From contig CM055112.1 of NCBI GenBank assembly GCA_029204225.1, positions 45,815,563 through 45,877,562 on the forward strand: a DNA stretch of 62,000 bases, read 5' to 3'. The DNA comes from Diphasiastrum complanatum (taxonomy: Eukaryota > Streptophyta > Lycopodiopsida > Lycopodiales > Lycopodiaceae). Shown here in pieces: positions 1 through 11,217 of this stretch. A program made the translations under genes and the position numbers. Every line of letters starts with the position of its first letter. Positions within the stretch are counted from its first letter, which is position 1. The notes under the pieces were generated by a model. The model saw only the letters and a list, made by a program, of their open reading frames with translations. It had not been told where the DNA came from and ran no database searches.

Positions 1-1344
1 TGTGTCTCTTTGGATTGCCCATCTGCCTTTCTTAGCCTTGTTGTTATCATCTTTGGTTTTGTGACCTTGCTTGTCGACCTTGCTAACGTTGTTGTTGGCA
101 ATGTAACTGCTCATAGTGGATCCAAGCATATCCACTCTCTCCCTCCCAAAAAAATCTGTTGGTGGTTGTTATCTGTAACTTGCATGCTCAAGGTCGGATC
201 AGGCGTTTGGAACACACAATTGAAACATGTTGAATAGGCGACTGGAGTAGGGATTGAACAAATTTCTAACTAAATTTGTTTTGATCCTGCTGTAGTTGAC
301 TCGAAGATGAATATCTCTATGAAAGACAAGAATCAACTCTGAAACGACGTGGATTTCTGAATGTTGCAGTATGCTCAAAGATCCTAAACTCTGTACAAAA
401 GGTATTCTAGAGATGGATAGATGAATGAAATGCGTTCTTGAGATACTCTACAGAAGACTCTCATGCAGTTAGCTATTTCTCATGCAAAAATCAATCACAC
501 AAACGGATGAAGAGGACAAGGAAATAAATGAAAGGTACAGAGAGTGAGAATTGTATGGCACTTGTCGAACAAACTTGCATTCATCAAACATTGATAATTT
601 ACCTTGACAATTGCAATATCCCATTGGTCTTGTAGGAGTAATAAAAAAAACTCTGAGATGCCCTTGTCAAAAACAGGTTAGGGATGTGACACTAAGTCTA
701 TCATCATGGATAGCAGATATTGTAAGATATGGCTTGAAATGCATGGAAAGGAGAAGATACTATTCACATTAGTATCCTTTGAATCATGAGATTCGTAAAA
801 TGAATCTCTGTTAGATTTTTGATTCTCAAAGTTGTTTGTTGTATCCAAGTGTTGGAAATCTCATCAGAAAATGGAAAGACATATAGATTTAAGGTTGCAG
901 GAGTGGAGATAAAATGTCAATTTTCCTGGGGAGAGTGCTCTTGTCTGGAAATAGTAGCAGATGACGGAATATCGGTTTCCTCTACATCGTGCAATAGCTC
1001 GTTTCATATAATGTCTATGTTCGATTATCGATCTGGTAAATGTCATGGTAATGTAGAAGTTCTCAAGGAACATCTCGATTGAGCAGCAAGTTTAATTGTT
1101 GGTTGTTATGGTGCTCGTGTGGTGTTGTCATGAGGATCCTATTGTGATTCATAACTGACGTGTCGGGCAGGTAGGATTTTGTTTGAGTTGTTTTGGACAG
1201 TCTTTGAAACTGTGTTTTCTAACACAGTCGGGGCACTCGGCGTTTTTTGGTACTTCATCTTGACTGGACAATCAACCCATGAAGTGGCCGGTTTCACCAC
1301 AGATGAAATATTTGTTGTTTATGGGACCTTGGATAATGGCATAG
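1..1344 (-). pseudogene. Ty3/gypsy gag remnant, zinc-knuckle part (element A, piece 3)
   Basis: Read on the minus strand from 1344 downward, this continues the gag begun at 16400 and interrupted twice. Two degenerate CCHC knuckles can be seen just below 1344: one reading ICGETGHF with its last Cys displaced by a frameshift, then CPDCVRKHSFKDC (Cx2Cx3Hx4C). A first knuckle, CPHCRVTHPTDAC, lies across the element B insertion at about 6090-6130. Such knuckles bind RNA in retroelement Gag. Below about 1050 frames are broken and I cannot assign domains. The open frame at 10-237 on the plus strand has no recognisable similarity and looks like chance. Confidence 0.6.
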
Positions 1345-2541
1345 TGTTGTAAAGCTACCTTTATAAGCTTTACTTCCGGCGCCATCGGCGCCAGCTATGT
1401 CCCCGGTGCCAGCAACGCCCCTGCTGCTCCCGGCGCCACTGTGACCAGAATCCAGCGATGCCAAGTTCCTATGGCTGAAAATCTTTGGATCGGTTCTAGC
1501 GGAGTCCAAAGAGCTCAGATCGATGTGCAATCACCCTCACACGATCTAGGCATGATTAAAGGAAGCCTGGGATCAATAGAATTCTAGAGAGAGAAAATGA
1601 CTTTCTAGAAAGAGAAAATTCTAGAGAGAGGAAAAAATGTGCTTTACCAGCTTGGTAGAGTGCTTGGTTATGAGGGGGGGGTGCCGAATCACACCAATAC
1701 TATAGGGGAGTGCGGGGGTTGCGACTCAAGGGCGAGCTCCAACCAAGTCTCGGCCTCCCTTGCTGGAATGTTGTCATGGCTCTCGCCTTGGCATGCTAGC
1801 GCCCCGGAGACTAGGGTCGGTCACAACACACTTGAAATGTAACCTTCTCAAATTTATCAATAAAGTGGGATTTTCTCAAACTGACTTTGATTACCTTCTG
1901 GGTTTCAGTGTTCGGTAAAAGCAGCCAGTTGTAAGGCCGCTTTCAAAATTGTTTAACTTGGCACCATAGCTGAGGGTCGTATCCCAGGACGCCAGCGGTA
2001 TCGCTGTCGGGACCATTTGGTCCAGGAACTGGTTGTCTCCATATCTGTCGCGGCTTGTGGTTCTGAGTGTTCCTTGCATGAACGTGAATGGGTTTAAACT
2101 CTTGGGAAACGGGCTCTAACCTGTCGGCTGAGTTGGATGGCTTGCTTGGGTGGAAGTTACCTGTTTATGGCTGTCCAGTCTGGCGTGGCGCCAGGTTGGC
2201 TTCCAACGCTCGTGACGAAGCTTTCAGTTGGTTAAGTCTGATGTAAGTCAGGACCGCTTGCTTGGAATGGATGTTACTCGTTTATACTGAAGCTTCGAGT
2301 TGGTTAAGTTTGATGTATGTCGAGCGGCTTGATTGGAGGGAAGTCACCCACATCGGGACCCCCCGATCTGGCATGGCGCCAGGTTTGGATCTCAATGTTG
2401 GTTTTCGGAACTTCAAGTGGGTTAAGTCTGATCGTTGTTGGCGAGTTGGCTGCTTGTATGTCAAGGGGTTTGGATGGCAAGAGTTGAAGGCTGGAAAGCT
2501 AAGTCGTGGTTCTCGGCTCCCTTTGGGATGCCTGCGCTACA
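1345..2541 (+). repeat. 5' LTR of element B
   Basis: It matches 4739-5959 along its whole length with scattered substitutions and small indels. It carries AATAAA at 1859-1864, a plausible LTR polyadenylation signal. Its 3' half holds degenerate tandem units of about 70-80 bp built on the phrase AGTTGGTTAAGTYTGATGTA (about 2225-2450). The GC-rich start contains several GGCGCC-type inverted motifs. Confidence 0.9.
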
Positions 2542-2543
2542 TG

Positions 2544-2554
2544 TGGTATCAGAG
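2544..2554 (+). other. Primer-binding site (tRNA-iMet) of element B
   Basis: TGGTATCAGAG lies two bases after the LTR end. It is complementary to the 3' end of plant initiator methionine tRNA, the usual primer for minus-strand synthesis in plant LTR elements. It fixes the element's orientation as plus. Confidence 0.9.
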
Positions 2555-2632
2555 TCGACTGGACCGGTCAGCTATGCGGATCTCACGGAAATGGCCACGG
2601 TTTGAAGTTCATCAAGACAACTGTTGTGCAAG

Positions 2633-3019
2633 GTGCTACCCACAGTGTAAGCACGGGTGCGTCCACGGTCGGGGTGGTCGACAGAACGAGAGACTTGATG
2701 AGTCAAGGTGCTTGCCCTTGAGGTGTAAGCACGGTTAGTTCTCGCAGGTTCGGGCCTGGCGCTGTCTGCACGTAGGATGGATGAGGCAAAGTGCTGCCTA
2801 GGGAGGTAAAAGCACGGTCTGTACCTTGTGGGGTGCGGGCTGACATATTCGAACTGTACGGGTTAACCATTGATACAGAGATGCTGCTCGAATTCGGGTG
2901 TAAAGCACGGGTGGTTAGCTGCCGGTGCGGGATAGCTGCCGATCGTTTAGCTATAAGGGCTATCGACCAAAAAGTGGTGGGCGTGACTGAGGCAATGTGC
3001 TGCTTAATGGTGAAAGCAC
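2633..3019 (+). other. Five-hairpin array in the leader of element B
   Basis: Five related segments pair GTGCT with AGCAC: 2633-2637/2650-2654, 2708-2712/2728-2732, 2791-2795/2811-2815, 2882-2885/2904-2907 (TGCT/AGCA only) and 2997-3001/3015-3019. Each is followed by GG or GA. Spacing from start to start is about 75, 83, 90 and 116 bases. Position just after the primer site, structure and repetition resemble a packaging or dimerisation leader. That role is inferred. Confidence 0.7.
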
Positions 3020-4724
3020 GGATAGTTGAAGGGGTGTCCTATGTGGGCTGATTCCGTGATCGATTTGTATGGGCACGGCCAGGCAAAGGTCCGTTGGCAG
3101 GACCATCTCAAAGGGGGACCTTGTCTTTGTTACTTGTTAGTAAACCTGCTTGAGTGTCTTACTTGTATGTATTCGTGGTGAGTCTTAGTACTCGTGCTTT
3201 GCCTAGTTTGCATGATTGCTTGTGATACAAGGAGCTGAAGAAGGAACCTTTTCTTTTGAAGGCTGATACCATCAAACAAAGAGGACTACAGAATCTGTGG
3301 GACGGATTTGCAGTTCAAGTACTCGCACGTGAACGGCAACGAAACGACTCAATGTTTGCAAAGGATGGATGGCTAGCCTGTTTCTTGGGTTAGTTTCATT
3401 TGCAACAACGCCCACCAGACGCAAGCAGGAAGTCAAAAGTTGGAAAGGGCAATTTCAGGGGAGATCTTCTATGGAGCAGTTGGTCTTCATTTTGGGACGG
3501 CCACCTTCGGAACTGAAACTCACTGAGCATGGGTGATATCCAATATCAGTTGGGTTTTTCCTCAAAGGGAAAAGACTAGGATCCTCTTCAGAGATTGGCA
3601 ACAAGTTGGATCGAGCCATAATCCTAGCAGATGGGAAGCAAAGTGTTGGAAAGGCTTTTTGTCCGAAGAACTCTACTCTAAGTCCGATCAGCTGAGTTAA
3701 TGAGTGGAGGGGAACTATCACACACACCTCTCTCTTGGGGCAAATTTTGATTGAAAGTTGATCAAAATGGGGGCAAATTCAAGGTGACCTAGCCATACTC
3801 ACACGAGGAGACTGGCGAACACTGTGAAAGTTGAGCCTTGCATGAGAGACTTGGTATTTCGAACGGACGCTAAGGGACACTTCGCGTTGAGATCAGACTA
3901 GTGCAAACTCTGGGTGCATGTGTCTGATTCAAAGAGAGCTACTTGAAGCCAAGCTCGATGTACACTTCTTGTTTTGACTGTGAGGCAACTGACCAGTGAT
4001 GGAATTGTGAAAGTCAAGTTTTGCGCGACGGACATGGTGCTTCAAACAAACGCGAAGAGATAGTTCGGATGCGGATCAAACTGATGTGACCCTTTGGCTT
4101 TCCACGAGGTCAATGGTTACATTTGGGCTGATTCAAAGAGCTACTTCAAGCTAAGTGAGAGGTGCATTGCGGAGTACTCAATCTTTGCCTACCTTAAAGA
4201 GCCAATATGGAAAAGTATCAAGATCAGGCTAGGACAAGGAGAGAAATCAAGGTGCAGAAGCAACAAGGCACGGAGTGGACCATAAAGTAGGCAATCAAAC
4301 GATAAATCCTTTGGCTCAGGGAGCCTTGATACCTGTGCGGAACTGAACAAATCTGGTGCTCAGGGAGCTCAACACAAAGTGCATCAAGGACAAATCAGGA
4401 GCTCAAAGGAGTTCCAAAGTCGAAAGTCAGAAGCGATAGGGGCGAACATTTCAAAGAAAGGCCTCTGTCACCAGTTAATAAGGTTTTTGGGTTTTACGAA
4501 AGCGATATCAAATCTACGCTTTTCTCAGACAAAGATATATTTTCAAGTTATGTAATCTTTCAGTACAAAGAGCTGAGCCTCCGACTTGTGGTGTGCCAGC
4601 TTCAATGTTAATAAAAAGTGGTCAGTAAATTGAGTACTGTGCCAAGTAGCTTAAATGTATAGTTATTTTAATTGGGAGACACCTTTACTTTAATCTAACA
4701 TCTGATGAGGACATCAGATTTTAT
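3020..4724. other. Internal non-coding part of element B
   Basis: There is no gag, protease, RT or integrase similarity on either strand. Open frames are short (longest about 90 codons, 3455-3727 minus) and have no motif I recognise. Segments such as GCTACTTGAAGCCAAGC/GCTACTTCAAGCTAAG (near 3940 and 4139) and TGGTGCTCAGGGAGCTC-like phrases (near 4310-4370) recur, so part of this stretch is itself degenerate tandem repeat. Confidence 0.6.
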
Positions 4725-4738
4725 AAAGGTGGGGTGGA
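4725..4738 (+). other. Polypurine tract of element B
   Basis: AAAGGTGGGGTGGA lies directly against the TG of the 3' LTR. This is where a plus-strand primer is expected, and it agrees with the orientation given by the primer-binding site. Confidence 0.75.
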
Positions 4739-5959
4739 TGTTGTAAAGCTACCTTTACAAGCTTTACTTCCGGCGCCATCGGCGCCAGCTATGTCCCCGG
4801 CGCCAGCAGCGCCCCTGCTGCTCCCGGTGCCACTGTGACCAAAATCCAGCCGGTGCCAAGTTCCTATGGCTGAAAATCTTTGATCGGTTCTAGCGGAGTC
4901 CAGAGAGCTCAGATCGATGTGCAATCACCTCACACGATCTAGGCATGATTAAAGGAAACCTGGGGATCAATAGAATCTAGAGAGAGAAAATGACTTTCTA
5001 GAAAGAGAAAATCCTAGAGAGAGAAAAATGTGCTTTACCAGCTTGGGTAGAGTGCTTGGTATGAGGGGGGGGGTGCCGAATTACACCAATATTATAGGGG
5101 AGTGCGGATTGCGACTCAGGGCGAGTTCCAACCAAGTCTCAGCCTCCCTTGCTGGAATGTTGTCATGGCTCTCGCCTTGGCATGCTAGCGCCCCGGAGAC
5201 TAGGGTCGGTCACACACTTGAAATGTAACCTTCTCAGATTTATCAATAAAGTGGGATTTTCCTCAAACTGACTCTGATTACCTTCTGGGTTTCAGTGTTC
5301 TGTAAAAGCGCCAGTTGTAAGGCCGCTTTCAAAATTTTTAACTTGGCACATAGCTGAGGGTCGTATCCCAGGATGCCAGCGGTATGTCGTCGAGACCATT
5401 CGGTCCGTGGCGCCAGCGGTATGCTGTCGGGACCATTTGGTCCAGGAACTGGTTGTCTCCATATCTGTCGCGGCTTGTGGTTTAGAGTGTTCCTTGCATG
5501 AATGTGAATGGGTTAAGCTCTTGGGGAACGGGCTCTAACCTGTCGGCTGAGTTGGATGGCTTGCTGGGGTGGAAGTTACCTGTTTATGGCTGTCCAGTCT
5601 GGCGTGGCACCAGGTTGGCTTCCAGCGCTCGTGACAAATTTTTCAGTTGGTTAAGTCTGATGTAAGTCAGACCGCTTGCTTGGAATGGATGTTATTCGTT
5701 TGTAACGAAGCTTTGAGTTGGTTAAGTTTGATGTATGTCGGGCAGCTTGCTTGGAGGGAAGTCACCCACATCGGGAACCCCCGATCTGGCATGGCGCCAG
5801 GTTGGATCTCAATGTTGGTTTTCGAAACTTCAAGTGGGTTAAGTCTGATCGTTGTTGGCGAGTTGGCTGCTTGTATGTCAAGTGGGTTTGGATGGCAAGA
5901 GTTGAAGGCTGGAAAGCTAAGTCGTGGTTCCCGGCTCCCTTTGGGATGCCTGCGCTACA
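4739..5959 (+). repeat. 3' LTR of element B
   Basis: It begins TGTTGTAAAG and ends GCGCTACA like the 5' copy. AATAAA is at 5245-5250. It has an extra partial duplication of about 50 bp around 5370-5430 (a second GCCAGCGGTATG...GACCATT unit) that is absent from the 5' LTR. The two copies differ at many sites, so the insertion is not recent. Confidence 0.9.
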
Positions 5960-6690
5960 CATAGCCATCTTGTATGGCTAGTTGTTCTGGACTTTCTGGT
6001 GGGTATTCGTTATAATGCGAGGAGTGTCCAGATTGTGATGTTGGTCTTCATATCGTTGGATGTCATGTGCTTGGATAGACTGATATGAAGGACAAGCATC
6101 AGTAGGATGCGTAACCCGACAGTGTGGACACCAAATGAATTTTTGTCTATTAGGTACCTAGGCAGTGTGTGGTTGATTAGGCATACTACGTTGGATAGAC
6201 TTGAGAGTAGTTTGAAACTCATTGGTGAGTTTCTCCATCTATAGTTGATGTTGCTGATTAAGCAACTCCAGCTGTGATTTCCAAAGCTGATCTTGGGTAT
6301 CCTCGATCTGCTTCGACTCATGGATTGCTAGATGTGCTTTCCGTTCCCTAGGTTCGTCATTATTGGATCTCTTGTCTTCTTCCTTGATGGCATCAGACAT
6401 AGCTAACTTTAGGCTTGTATCTAAGCTCGCATCGAATCCATCTTGGAAGGCCGACTAAAAACCATATGATGAGCATTTGTTCGGTGGGCTGTTCTTCTAC
6501 TTGACTTTTTAAGTGCTTGAAACGCTCAATATAGTCTCGTACGCATTCATCTTTTGTCATTTTAATTTACTCAATTTGACAAAAATGACTCCCTATCAAA
6601 CGAAATGGTTTGAAACGCTTGATAAAGGACTCTTTTATATTAGACCAATTCAATTTATCTTCACGATCAAGGTTAAAAAACCAGTCACGT
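5960..6690 (-). pseudogene. Ty3/gypsy gag remnant, central part (element A, piece 2)
   Basis: On the minus strand from 6690 down, the frame reads a retrotransposon-gag core starting DWFFNLDREDKLNW, then RDYIERFKHLKSQVEEQ and FLVGLPRWI. This is the same order as the Gag of element C (DWYFNQDE..., VRDYIERVKRLRS, FLSGLP). Stops and frameshifts follow. A CCHC knuckle (CPHCRVTHPTDAC) lies near 6090-6130. The piece continues into 15956-16400 upstream and 1-1344 downstream once elements C and B are removed. Confidence 0.8.
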
Positions 6691-7447
6691 TGTAGTGGGT
6701 TTCTTTCCCTGCCTAACCTGAATCCAAGATCTAGTCAATTTAGCATCAAAGAGACGGAGTTAGTTGTCACGTGTAGGTTCGTTCCCATGAGAGCGATAGT
6801 ATAGTTCAGATTTCAACATGAATGGAGGATCTAACACTAACATCCATTAACACTAAGCATTAACACTACATCCATTAACCCTACTTCCATTAACCCTAAA
6901 TCCACAACAATGATAGAAACTTACTCCTCTCTCTCTCCCTTTCTCTCTCACAAAAAGCATAAGAAATAGCAATCCCAATAATGATCAAATCCAACAATTA
7001 GCAAAATTCAAAAAAAGCATGAGAAATGGAGGAAAGAGAGGAAAAGCAAGGACATTCATCAATCCATTTCTAAAGAGAACCAATCTGTTTTATTGAAATG
7101 AGGAAATGAAGATGAGGAGCAACTCGAGTTGGTCCCTTTTTATAGTAGAGAGGAGGACCCTGGCCTCTGAATCCTATTGGTCCAGTCTTGCCTCTCTTTT
7201 TATTCAAATTTAAAAAAGTGTGGGAACCATCAAAATTGGAGGGAAACCCAACTTTATTCACTAACTTGACATTTAGGCCCTACGACATTAAATGTCCCGC
7301 AAAAAGGCCTAAACTCCTTTTATTATCATTCTAATTAATCAGGTAACTATGTGATCATCGGGTTGGACTTACACACACAGGGTGCCAAATCCCTCTCACT
7401 TATTAACTAGGGTTAGGGTTGCCTTGGGATCCGCAAACCCTCCAACA
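6691..7447 (-). repeat. 3' LTR of element C
   Basis: Direct repeat of 15228-15955. Read on the minus strand it starts TGTTGGAGGG and ends CCACTACA. A TATAAAAAGGG promoter motif lies at 7134-7144 (minus). A short CATTAACACTA/CATTAACCCTA tandem near 6838-6900 is longer here than in the other LTR. Confidence 0.9.
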
Positions 7448-7449
7448 GT

Positions 7450-7465
7450 ATCCCCCACCAAAACT
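7450..7465 (-). other. Polypurine tract of element C
   Basis: On the minus strand, a TTTTGGTGGGGGATAC tract precedes the TGTTGG start of the 3' LTR. Position and composition fit plus-strand priming. Confidence 0.7.
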
Positions 7466-8007
7466 GGTGGCGGTCCCACGACACCTGCAATATGCAGTTA
7501 TTGGGGACTTTTATTGGCTTCGCGTCGAATCTTAATTAAATGATACTACACCTTCTCCATAAAGTCAAGGCGTGCAGTATTGAAATCCAAATTATGCGGC
7601 AGGAAACAATGGTGGGCTCCGGCAATCCACTTGGAAGTTGTCCATGAGGTGAAGCGGGATTCCCAAGAGCCTCCCATCATAGTCGCACGGAAATACAGTC
7701 GAACAATCGGCAGCTAATCTTTGATTTGCTCTGAGGCCATCGGCTTATTTGGATCAAATGCCAGGGTAGGAAGGCAGTCGTCCCATTTGGTTGCCACTGA
7801 CGCCAACAGAGTTAGATCTTTTGCAAACATTGCCGATTGTCGCATTGTTGGATCCGGAGAGTGGACATACTCTCTTTGATATGCCTGTAAGGCCCGGTGG
7901 AAATCCACTGAAATATTCCAGCTGTAAGGCTGGTGAATGATTGGCCAATTGGACGCATGGATGGTGATTTTATCCATAGCCAATGCCAAATCTTTCCATT
8001 TTTGTCT

Positions 8008-8511
8008 TCACAGCATTGGCACGTAATAAGGATCTACCCGCAACTGGCGAGGGCTGGTGACGTAACTCCTAACTGATTCTGGAGTTTTCTCAAAAACCGT
8101 GATTCTCCATGCCGACTGCTCTCCTAGTGTAGATATTTTGTCCAATTCTTTGTCGGCCTCAATCTCGAAGGTCTTAAATTTGAGAACCCATCCACTATGC
8201 GAGGACTCATGCAGATGTTGCTTTAAGAAGGTCTGGATCTGGTCCTCGACGCTGATGGGCCTTCTGAATAAATGGCCTGTCCTTGATGAGGATGGACCTG
8301 CTTGTACTGCCGGTATAGTTGGCAGTTGATATGCTAGATCTGGAGCTCCCCACTGGTCCATGCTCGAATCAACCCCTGTATCCATATGTACAGCTTCTTG
8401 GTGCAAAGGAGAGAATTGCGGCATGATCGGGACGGGGATTTGTAGTCCAGCTTCCAACACTTGAGCGGCGGCTTTTTCATAGACGTTGATGGTCTCTTTT
8501 GCCTTTTCCAA
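8008..8511 (-). CDS. C-terminal segment of the element C accessory ORF
   Basis: A 167-residue frame in phase with 8560-9174 and with 7714-7989 below it, each separated by a stop. It contains a conserved-looking stretch of mixed charge (GWVLKFKTFEIEADKELDKIS). I do not recognise a family. Its position between integrase and the 3' LTR makes it part of the extra ORF region rather than a host gene. Confidence 0.45.
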   Translation of the reverse strand: MEKAKETINVYEKAAAQVLEAGLQIPVPIMPQFSPLHQEAVHMDTGVDSSMDQWGAPDLAYQLPTIPAVQAGPSSSRTGHLFRRPISVEDQIQTFLKQHLHESSHSGWVLKFKTFEIEADKELDKISTLGEQSAWRITVFEKTPESVRSYVTSPRQLRVDPYYVPML

Positions 8512-8559
8512 CTCGGTTGAAGCTACTCCTTTGAACCTATCAAAGCGGCCTTGGAATCC

Positions 8560-9174
8560 CTAAAGGGCCACTTTGTATGTTTCCACTTTCTTGAACAAAT
8601 ATGCAATCTCCGTCGGTGTGACCGGATGATCGGGTATTTGTGTTTGCAGATACGAATCACGCTCAAGGGTGGTCACATCCAATTCACCTTGAAGCCGTGT
8701 GTGATCTTGTTCGGCCATTTGTAATTGCCCCTTCAGCAGCTGCACCTGTTGCTTGGCATCTTGCACTGCCTTATCTACCTGATCCTGTGCGATTGTCAGG
8801 GCATTTTGCAGGGAGCTGATGTAGGTCTCCAAGCAATCAGCTTGTTGCTGGGCCAATGTCTTTTCGCTTTCAGCCTTTTCTTCATGTTGCTTGGCTATCT
8901 TCACCTCTTGATCCAGCTGGACAATGTTTTGGCTGATCAGAGTGTTTTCAAATCCTAAAACAGAGATCATCTGCTCCATTTCTTTTTTTTTATCCAGCAT
9001 AGACTGGATCACTTGCCCAAGGCTTGAAACTAACCCGAGAGCATCACTAGAATCAAAAGTCGTGGAGGTGGCAGCAGCAGGAGACCCTGATGGTACTATT
9101 CGTGGTAGGCGTGGAATAGGTGCCAAAGTCTCTTCTTCTTCAAAAATATCCTCATCTTCAAACCCTTCAGGCAC
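8560..9174 (-). CDS. Coiled-coil protein segment of the element C accessory ORF
   Basis: This 204-residue frame opens with an acidic stretch (EDEDIFEEEE). From about residue 60 to 180 it has a heptad-rich Gln/Glu/Lys segment (LDQEVKIAKQHEEKAESEK, then QQQADCLETYISSLQNAL, then KQQVQLLKGQLQMAEQDH) that should form a long coiled coil. It ends at a stop 48 bases before the in-frame segment at 8511-8008, so the two were probably one protein. The name and function are unknown. It may help assembly or oligomerisation of an element-encoded protein. The frame is long for chance and compositionally protein-like. Confidence 0.55.
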   Translation of the reverse strand: MPEGFEDEDIFEEEETLAPIPRLPRIVPSGSPAAATSTTFDSSDALGLVSSLGQVIQSMLDKKKEMEQMISVLGFENTLISQNIVQLDQEVKIAKQHEEKAESEKTLAQQQADCLETYISSLQNALTIAQDQVDKAVQDAKQQVQLLKGQLQMAEQDHTRLQGELDVTTLERDSYLQTQIPDHPVTPTEIAYLFKKVETYKVAL

Positions 9175-10639
9175 CGTGGCGTCAAACTGCTTTGGTGACT
9201 TGACAGTTGTGTCGACCCGAAGTGTGGCTGGGCTACCTTGTGTGGGTGGTTGCTGACTGGCATCTTTGACACCAACATTAGCTTCATGGATATGCCCGAA
9301 TCCTCTACCAGGGGATTGGGGTTCAAAGGGTGCTGGGCTCTAGGGCATTTCAAAGATTTCGGTGGTCCCAAAGGAGATCGGAATCATCAAACATATCCAT
9401 GAAGAATTGTGTGTTGGGTGAGGTTGCTTCGATGTGCGGGGGTGAGGCGGCCTGGGCAACTGTGATGGGAATGGTAGGCCCAATGGTCACAGACTGTCCT
9501 TGTATGGGAGCAGAGGTGAGGGAAGCATCAGAGACGAGGGGAATGGAAAGTTCAGTGCGAACAACAGCAGGGGGTGGAAGCGCAGCTGATGAGGTATGCC
9601 TAGTACGATGTCGTGACGCAGAAGGCGAGTCAGGAATTACGATCTCGCTGCGTGGACGACGACGACTATGAGAACTTGAGGCCTGGTGAGATGACTCGGC
9701 TGGTGCTTCTTCGTAAACCGAAAGCACAGAAGCCATGGAGTCTGTTTTCTAAGTGAGAGACGGCTAAGAGGGACAATAGAGAGCCAGCGATGAACTGATG
9801 CTTTGTATTGGCCTTAATAGCTCGCTTGAGCTCACCAGAAACAGTCTTGAACCAGTTATATGGTTCAAGTGGGACTTTGGCCGACTTGATGTGAGACTCC
9901 ACTATCCTGTGAAGGATTTGAGATGTGATGCGGTCTTTCCTGAGGTTGCCAACCATCAGGAAATGATTCAACAACTGGGCAGCGGCGTGGATGGAAGGCT
10001 CAGTGATGGCTTCCAGAAGGTAACATCACTAGTCCAATGCAGATCGTTGGTGAGGTCAATGGATGGCTTGATGGCCTGTTTGGCGTGCTTGTGATTGGGT
10101 GAGGCGTGCGTATCGGATGAGATTCCTATACCTGCAAGTGCGGCCTCAGTGACGCACACCTTGTGTGTGGCTCCTTGGAAGGTGATGTAAAACTTGGATT
10201 TTTCTTCCTTCCACGTACTGAAGGCAAGAGTAATGAAATCCATATTGATGCGTCCCGAAAAGGCTCTCTCATAAATACCCATTGTAGTAAGTAGAGGCTC
10301 CGGACGAATCATCCACTAAGTGACCATGCTTGTGCTAGGAAGAATCATGATGTCCGTTGCAGATGGGACACCACGATGGATAGTATAGCGTGGAGACTGG
10401 GAAGTATCGGTAGAAGACATGATGATCAGAAAGGAACTATAACCGCGTGAGAATGTATCAGAAGGCAATGCAAGAAATTTGGAAGGCTTTGGTCGCAAGA
10501 AAAATTCGCAAGAGCTTCGCTAGCACAAGTGAGGAATGAATCGAATTCAGCCAACTTATAGGTGAATTTGGTGGGTCCATTACACTGAATAGTAGTTGGG
10601 CTAATCAGTTCTAGCCAAAAATTTGTAGGCATGTACAGT

Positions 10640-11010
10640 ACTGTAAAAATAGGCTATAAAAATCTCGGCGAAGGTTTCTAGGGATCTGAACCTTTCAGGC
10701 AAACATTTTTCAGGGCTGGCGAAGGATGAACCTTCTCACAAGAGGGTCCTTAGCCCAGGTACTATCATAAATGTTTTTTTCCACAATCTGAACCTATGGA
10801 CAACCTAATTTTGACAATTTAAGATCTAGCAGGTCGGCAAAGGTTCATAATGATGTTATGATGCTCGGCGAAGATTCCCAAAATGGCATATCACTGAACA
10901 TTCGCCTGACTCAAAAATTGAATTTTCTCTTGTCAAAAACCTTCGCCCACCTCAATTTAGATAAATCAAGAGTGGATGTATAGTTTGAGAGCTCAGCGAA
11001 GGTTTTTGAT
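10640..11010 (-). repeat. GGCGAAGGTT motif cluster, downstream block of element C
   Basis: A non-coding gap between the integrase stop and the accessory ORF contains about seven copies of GGCGAAGGTT or its complement AACCTTCGCC. They are near 10655, 10717, 10834, 10865, 10900, 10940 and 10993, usually preceded by CTC or TC. The same motif fills the leader at 14245-14890. Confidence 0.6.
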
Positions 11011-11217
11011 ACTGTATTGGCCAAATCGGCCCAAAACAGTGGTTTTCTAAGTCATTTTTCATAAAAATATTGTGCTTCCGTTTCCTTATGCTGATGACTT
11101 CCTGACTTTTGCTCATCAGTCTTTTCTTATTTTTTCTTTTTCTTTTTCTTTTTTTTTTGTCTTTGTCCAGCAAAAACCAAAAATTGAAAACAAATAAAAT
11201 GAAAAAATATATGGAGA

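Larger units (their letters stand above)
1345..5959 (+). mobile_element. Non-autonomous LTR retrotransposon B
   Basis: Two direct repeats of about 1.2 kb (1345-2541 and 4739-5959) begin TG and end CA. They are flanked by the 5-bp target duplication CATAG (1340-1344 and 5960-5964). A tRNA-iMet primer site follows the left LTR and a purine tract precedes the right LTR, so the element reads on the plus strand. The 2.2-kb interior has no gag or pol similarity in any frame, so its proteins must come from another element (a LARD-like organisation). It is inserted in the gag of element A. Confidence 0.9.
7714..10632 (-). pseudogene. Post-integrase ORF region of element C (env position), frameshifted
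   Basis: Between integrase and the 3' LTR, minus-strand reading frames follow each other with few gaps: 10632-10426, 10498-10316, 10312-9968, 9974-9666, 9736-9350, then 9174-8560, 8511-8008 and 7989-7714. Pieces 10498-9350 lie mainly in one frame, 9974-9666 in another, and 9174-7714 in a third, so a once longer protein seems broken by indels and stops. The first part contains YERAFSGRINMDFITLAF and FYITFQGATHKVCVTEAALAGIG. The middle is Ser/Pro/Arg-rich. The next part is a coiled coil. Athila/Tat elements commonly carry an extra ORF here. I see no signal peptide or membrane segment, so I do not call it an envelope. Confidence 0.6.

Noticed and set aside
10-237. Hydrophobic 75-residue frame at the left edge
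   Set aside because: Opposite strand of decayed gypsy sequence, with no family signature; the apparent membrane segment is probably chance.
9750-10632. Envelope gene in element C
   Set aside because: The position fits, but no signal peptide, membrane segment or furin-like site is visible, so it is called only an accessory ORF.
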